NCBI GenBank assembly: GCA_020059785.1
Contig: JAGVBL010000429.1
Coordinates: forward strand, 1-9,821
Reading direction: 5' to 3'
Length of the DNA stretch: 9,821 nt
Source: Ignavibacteriales bacterium
Lineage (GTDB): Bacteria > Bacteroidota > Ignavibacteria > Ignavibacteriales > Melioribacteraceae
Shown here one piece after another: positions 7,972 through 9,821 of this stretch. A program made the translations under genes and the position numbers. Each line of letters starts with the position of its first letter. Positions within the stretch are counted from its first letter, which is position 1. Below the pieces are notes generated by a model, which did not search any database, was not told the origin of the DNA, and worked only from the letters and a program-made list of their open reading frames with translations.

Positions 7972-8136
7972 ATGGCAAAACAACAATCATTTGCAGATAA
8001 AGCAAAAAAGAAACATGGTTCTTCACATATTAATGTTAAGGTTATTAAAACTGTCAAATCAGCTAACGGCTCATATAAATTTCATGAAAAATTTGTGAAA
8101 TTAGACGATGTTAGCAAAGTAACAACTATTAAGTAA
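7972..8136 (+). CDS. Small basic protein, 54 residues, DUF4295-like (possible ribosomal protein bL38)
   Basis: The 54-residue product has 13 lysines and only four acidic residues, no membrane segment and no cysteine, so it is probably a nucleic-acid or ribosome-binding protein. AAGGAG (7958-7963) lies eight bases before the ATG, and a strong terminator follows three bases after the stop, so this is very likely a real, well-expressed gene. The middle, VKVIKTVKSANGSYKFHEK (22-40), resembles the core VIKMVKSPKTGAYTFKEE that I recall for the Bacteroidota DUF4295 family. That family is usually encoded beside the L28 and L33 genes and, as I recall, has been seen as bL38 in a Flavobacterium ribosome. 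Here no ribosomal gene is adjacent within the window. The resemblance is from memory and rests on about 20 residues. The gene call is firm; the function is inferred. Confidence 0.8.
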   Translation: MAKQQSFADKAKKKHGSSHINVKVIKTVKSANGSYKFHEKFVKLDDVSKVTTIK

Positions 8137-8138
8137 TC

Positions 8139-8169
8139 AAAAAAACCACCGGATGAAGGTGGTTTTTTT
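8139..8169 (+). terminator. Strong intrinsic terminator after the small protein gene
   Basis: AAAAAAACCACC (8139-8150) and GGTGGTTTTTTT (8158-8169) form a perfect 12-bp stem around the loop GGATGAA, with a seven-T tract on the 3' side. The A-tract on the 5' side would also let it work on the minus strand. It begins two bases after the stop codon of the 54-residue protein and separates that gene from the KamA-like gene. Confidence 0.93.
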
Positions 8170-8199
8170 GTATCCCCACCGTAAAAATTTTTCTTTGGC

Positions 8200-8227
8200 T
8201 TGATATTCAACTCAAAAATTTTATCTT
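8200..8227 (+). promoter_or_regulatory. Probable promoter of the KamA-like gene
   Basis: TTGATA (8200-8205) and TATCTT (8222-8227) are 16 bases apart, a reasonable sigma-70 arrangement just downstream of a strong terminator. Transcription would start near 8234, leaving an untranslated leader of about 120 bases. Two AAAATTTT blocks (8184-8191 and 8215-8222) flank or overlap the boxes, and a third lies in the leader (8272-8279). Confidence 0.4.
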
Positions 8228-8352
8228 GCACAAAGTATATCACAAAAAACGACTCAATTTCTTCAAATCGTAAAATTTTCTATACGGTTTTTCTTTATTC
8301 CGGGTCCCTTTACTCTTAACCAGCAATTCTCTTTAACAAAATAGGAGGAAGT

Positions 8353-9693
8353 ATGAATAACGTATTTAAGAGTTACTCACTTCGTAACTATGAAGAAATT
8401 TCCCAAATGACTAAACTTTCAAAGAGTGATAAAAAAGCAATAGAGTTAGTTGGCAATGTCTTGCCATTTAAAACAAACAATTATGTAGTGGATAATTTGA
8501 TAAATTGGGAAAACATTCCCAACGACCCGATTTATACTCTTACATTCCCGCGTAAGGAAATGCTTCTTGGCTCTCACTATAAACACGTTGAAGATATGGT
8601 TAATGCAAATGTGCCGCGCGAAAAGTTTCTTGAAGAAATTTATAAAATTAGAATGGAATTGAATCCTCATCCAGCCGGACAAATTCATAACGTTCCTAAA
8701 ATTGATGGAATTGAATTACAGGGTGTTCAGCACAAGTATAGAGAAACCGTACTGTTTTTTCCAAGTCAGGGACAAACATGCCATGCATATTGTACATTTT
8801 GTTTCCGCTGGCCTCAGTTCGTCGGAATGAATGAATTAAAATTTGCCATGAAGGAAGTTGATTTATTAACACGTTATCTAATGCAAAACAGGGAAGTAAC
8901 AGATCTTCTTTTTACAGGGGGCGACCCGATGATAATGAAAACGAAAATACTATCGACTTATATTGAACCATTACTTGATGAAAAACTCCATAATGTTCAG
9001 ACTATCCGGATTGGAACCAAGGCAATCGGTTATTGGCCTTACAGATTTTTAACCGATGATGATGCGGATGACTTGTTACGTTTATTTGAAAAAATAGTAA
9101 GGACTGGTAAAAACCTTGCAATTATGGCGCACTTCAATCACCCGGTTGAATTATCAACAGCTGCAGCTCAGGATGCTATAAGAAGAATTAGATCGACTGG
9201 TGCACAGATCAGAACGCAATCACCGGTACTTAAACATATTAATGATTCACCAGAAATCTGGGCGGAGATGTGGCGTAAACAGGTAAATAATAATTGCATT
9301 CCATATTACATGTTTGTTGCACGCGATACAGGTGCGCAGCACTTCTTTGCTGTGTCATTGGTTGAGGCATGGAAAATTTTCAGAGAGGCATATCAAAGAG
9401 TAAGCGGGGTATGCAGAACCGTCCGTGGTCCAAGTATGAGTTCAACCCCCGGTAAAATTCAGGTACTTGGTGTAAGTAAAGTAAAAGATGAAGATGTAAT
9501 TGTAATGAGATTTTTACAGGGAAGGAATCCCGATTGGATTGCGAGGCCATTCTTTGCTGAATATGATGAAAATGCAAAATGGATCGATGATCTTAAACCT
9601 GCATTTGGAGAAGAGAAGTTTTTCTTTGAGGAGGAACTTGAAAAGATATTCCACGAACATGTTTATGATGACGAAGTGGAAAATTTTGAATGA
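8353..9693 (+). CDS. KamA-family radical SAM protein (lysine 2,3-aminomutase-like, substrate uncertain)
   Basis: KamA enzymes use a [4Fe-4S] cluster, S-adenosylmethionine and pyridoxal phosphate to move an amino group between carbons 2 and 3 of an amino acid. The 446-residue product carries the cluster motif Cys143-x3-Cys147-x2-Cys150, followed by Arg152, which matches the carboxylate-binding Arg of lysine 2,3-aminomutase. FTGGDP (187-192) is the SAM-binding segment, and HFNHPVE (260-266), QSPVLKHIND (289-298) and IPYYMF (316-321) are family motifs. Lys368 in TPGKIQV fits the PLP lysine (Lys337 of the clostridial enzyme) and Asp325 fits Asp293. The usual DAPGGGGK segment is instead GPSMSSTPGK, so the second substrate aspartate (Asp330) is absent. 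About 75 C-terminal residues are acidic and aromatic. AGGAGG (8343-8348) lies four bases before the ATG. The gene stands alone between terminators. The family is sure; calling it lysine 2,3-aminomutase would be unsafe. Confidence 0.9.
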   Translation: MNNVFKSYSLRNYEEISQMTKLSKSDKKAIELVGNVLPFKTNNYVVDNLINWENIPNDPIYTLTFPRKEMLLGSHYKHVEDMVNANVPREKFLEEIYKIRMELNPHPAGQIHNVPKIDGIELQGVQHKYRETVLFFPSQGQTCHAYCTFCFRWPQFVGMNELKFAMKEVDLLTRYLMQNREVTDLLFTGGDPMIMKTKILSTYIEPLLDEKLHNVQTIRIGTKAIGYWPYRFLTDDDADDLLRLFEKIVRTGKNLAIMAHFNHPVELSTAAAQDAIRRIRSTGAQIRTQSPVLKHINDSPEIWAEMWRKQVNNNCIPYYMFVARDTGAQHFFAVSLVEAWKIFREAYQRVSGVCRTVRGPSMSSTPGKIQVLGVSKVKDEDVIVMRFLQGRNPDWIARPFFAEYDENAKWIDDLKPAFGEEKFFFEEELEKIFHEHVYDDEVENFE

Positions 9694-9701
9694 TTAGTAA
9701 A

Positions 9702-9724
9702 AAGTCCCGCTTTTTGCGGGACTT
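9702..9724 (-). terminator. Perfect hairpin after the KamA-like gene, better oriented for minus-strand transcription
   Basis: AAGTCCCGC (9702-9710) and GCGGGACTT (9716-9724) form a 9-bp GC-rich stem around TTTTT. Read on the plus strand, no T-run follows (AATTCTAG). Read on the minus strand, the stem is followed by more T residues from the A-run at 9699-9703. It may end both the KamA-like gene and a convergent gene beyond the right edge. Confidence 0.65.
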
Positions 9725-9738
9725 AATTCTAGAATTAA
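9723..9738. repeat. Perfect 16-bp palindrome next to the hairpin
   Basis: TTAATTCTAGAATTAA is its own reverse complement and overlaps the last two bases of the 9702-9724 hairpin. It could be a protein-binding site, or it could be chance in AT-rich DNA. There is no direct evidence of function. Confidence 0.5.
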
Positions 9739-9821
9739 TTATGGATAAATTATTTGATACTATTTTAACAAAATCATCTTTTTCGTTTGAATACTTGTAG
9801 GACTTGACAGCTGACAGAAAT

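Noticed and set aside
9741..9800. 19-codon open frame starting ATG near the right edge
   Set aside because: It has no Shine-Dalgarno sequence, is very short, and lies just beyond the hairpin and palindrome. It could be a peptide, but nothing supports it.
9804..9809. TTGACA at the right edge as a -35 box
   Set aside because: The matching -10 region would fall beyond the window, and the bases are part of a short TGACAG repeat, so it cannot be assessed.
1..9821. Defence, prophage, CRISPR or transposon system
   Set aside because: No repeat-spacer pattern, transposase, integrase, terminal inverted repeats or defence-type domains are visible. All long genes are recognisable chromosomal functions.

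Overview
The window is a moderately AT-rich stretch of a bacterial chromosome. It carries seven long protein genes and one short one, and I see no mobile element, CRISPR array, tRNA or rRNA. Most genes have strong Shine-Dalgarno sequences (GAGG, AAGGAG, AGGAGG), so the organism does not look like a typical SD-poor member of the Bacteroidota. Other traits still point to the Bacteroidota/Chlorobiota/Ignavibacteriota group: a signal peptide ending Tyr-Ala-Gln, a Prc-type tail-specific protease, and a short basic protein resembling the Bacteroidota DUF4295 family. An ignavibacterial genome is my best guess. That is an inference from style, not a measured match.

Layout. Positions 1-1062 (minus strand) hold the N-terminal 354 codons of a thymidine/pyrimidine-nucleoside phosphorylase that runs off the left edge. 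It is divergent from pepT (1243-2493, peptidase T), with a 180-bp shared intergenic region. A stem-loop with a T-run lies between pepT and the next gene, almost touching that gene's ribosome binding site. A cation diffusion facilitator transporter follows (2594-3445, TTG start), then, 31 bp on, a long-chain acyl-CoA synthetase (3477-5174). These two probably form one transcription unit. An exported tail-specific protease (5293-7365), a YbaK-type Cys-tRNA(Pro) deacylase (7419-7883) and a 54-residue basic protein (7972-8136) follow, the last ending in a textbook terminator. A KamA-like radical SAM protein (8353-9693) sits alone behind its own probable promoter. It ends at a hairpin whose T-run suits transcription arriving from the right.

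How they work together. Several genes concern turnover and quality control: nucleoside salvage, tripeptide hydrolysis, periplasmic proteolysis and tRNA proofreading. The others cover fatty-acid activation and metal export. They do not form an obvious pathway, and the repeated stem-loops and individual ribosome binding sites suggest several small units rather than one operon.

I do not see a clear new multi-gene system. The points most worth a second look are the KamA-like enzyme, whose substrate-pocket residues differ from lysine 2,3-aminomutase; the 54-residue protein, which may be a divergent ribosomal protein; the stem-loop placed against the transporter's ribosome binding site; and the transporter's atypical Asn-x3-Asp metal motif.
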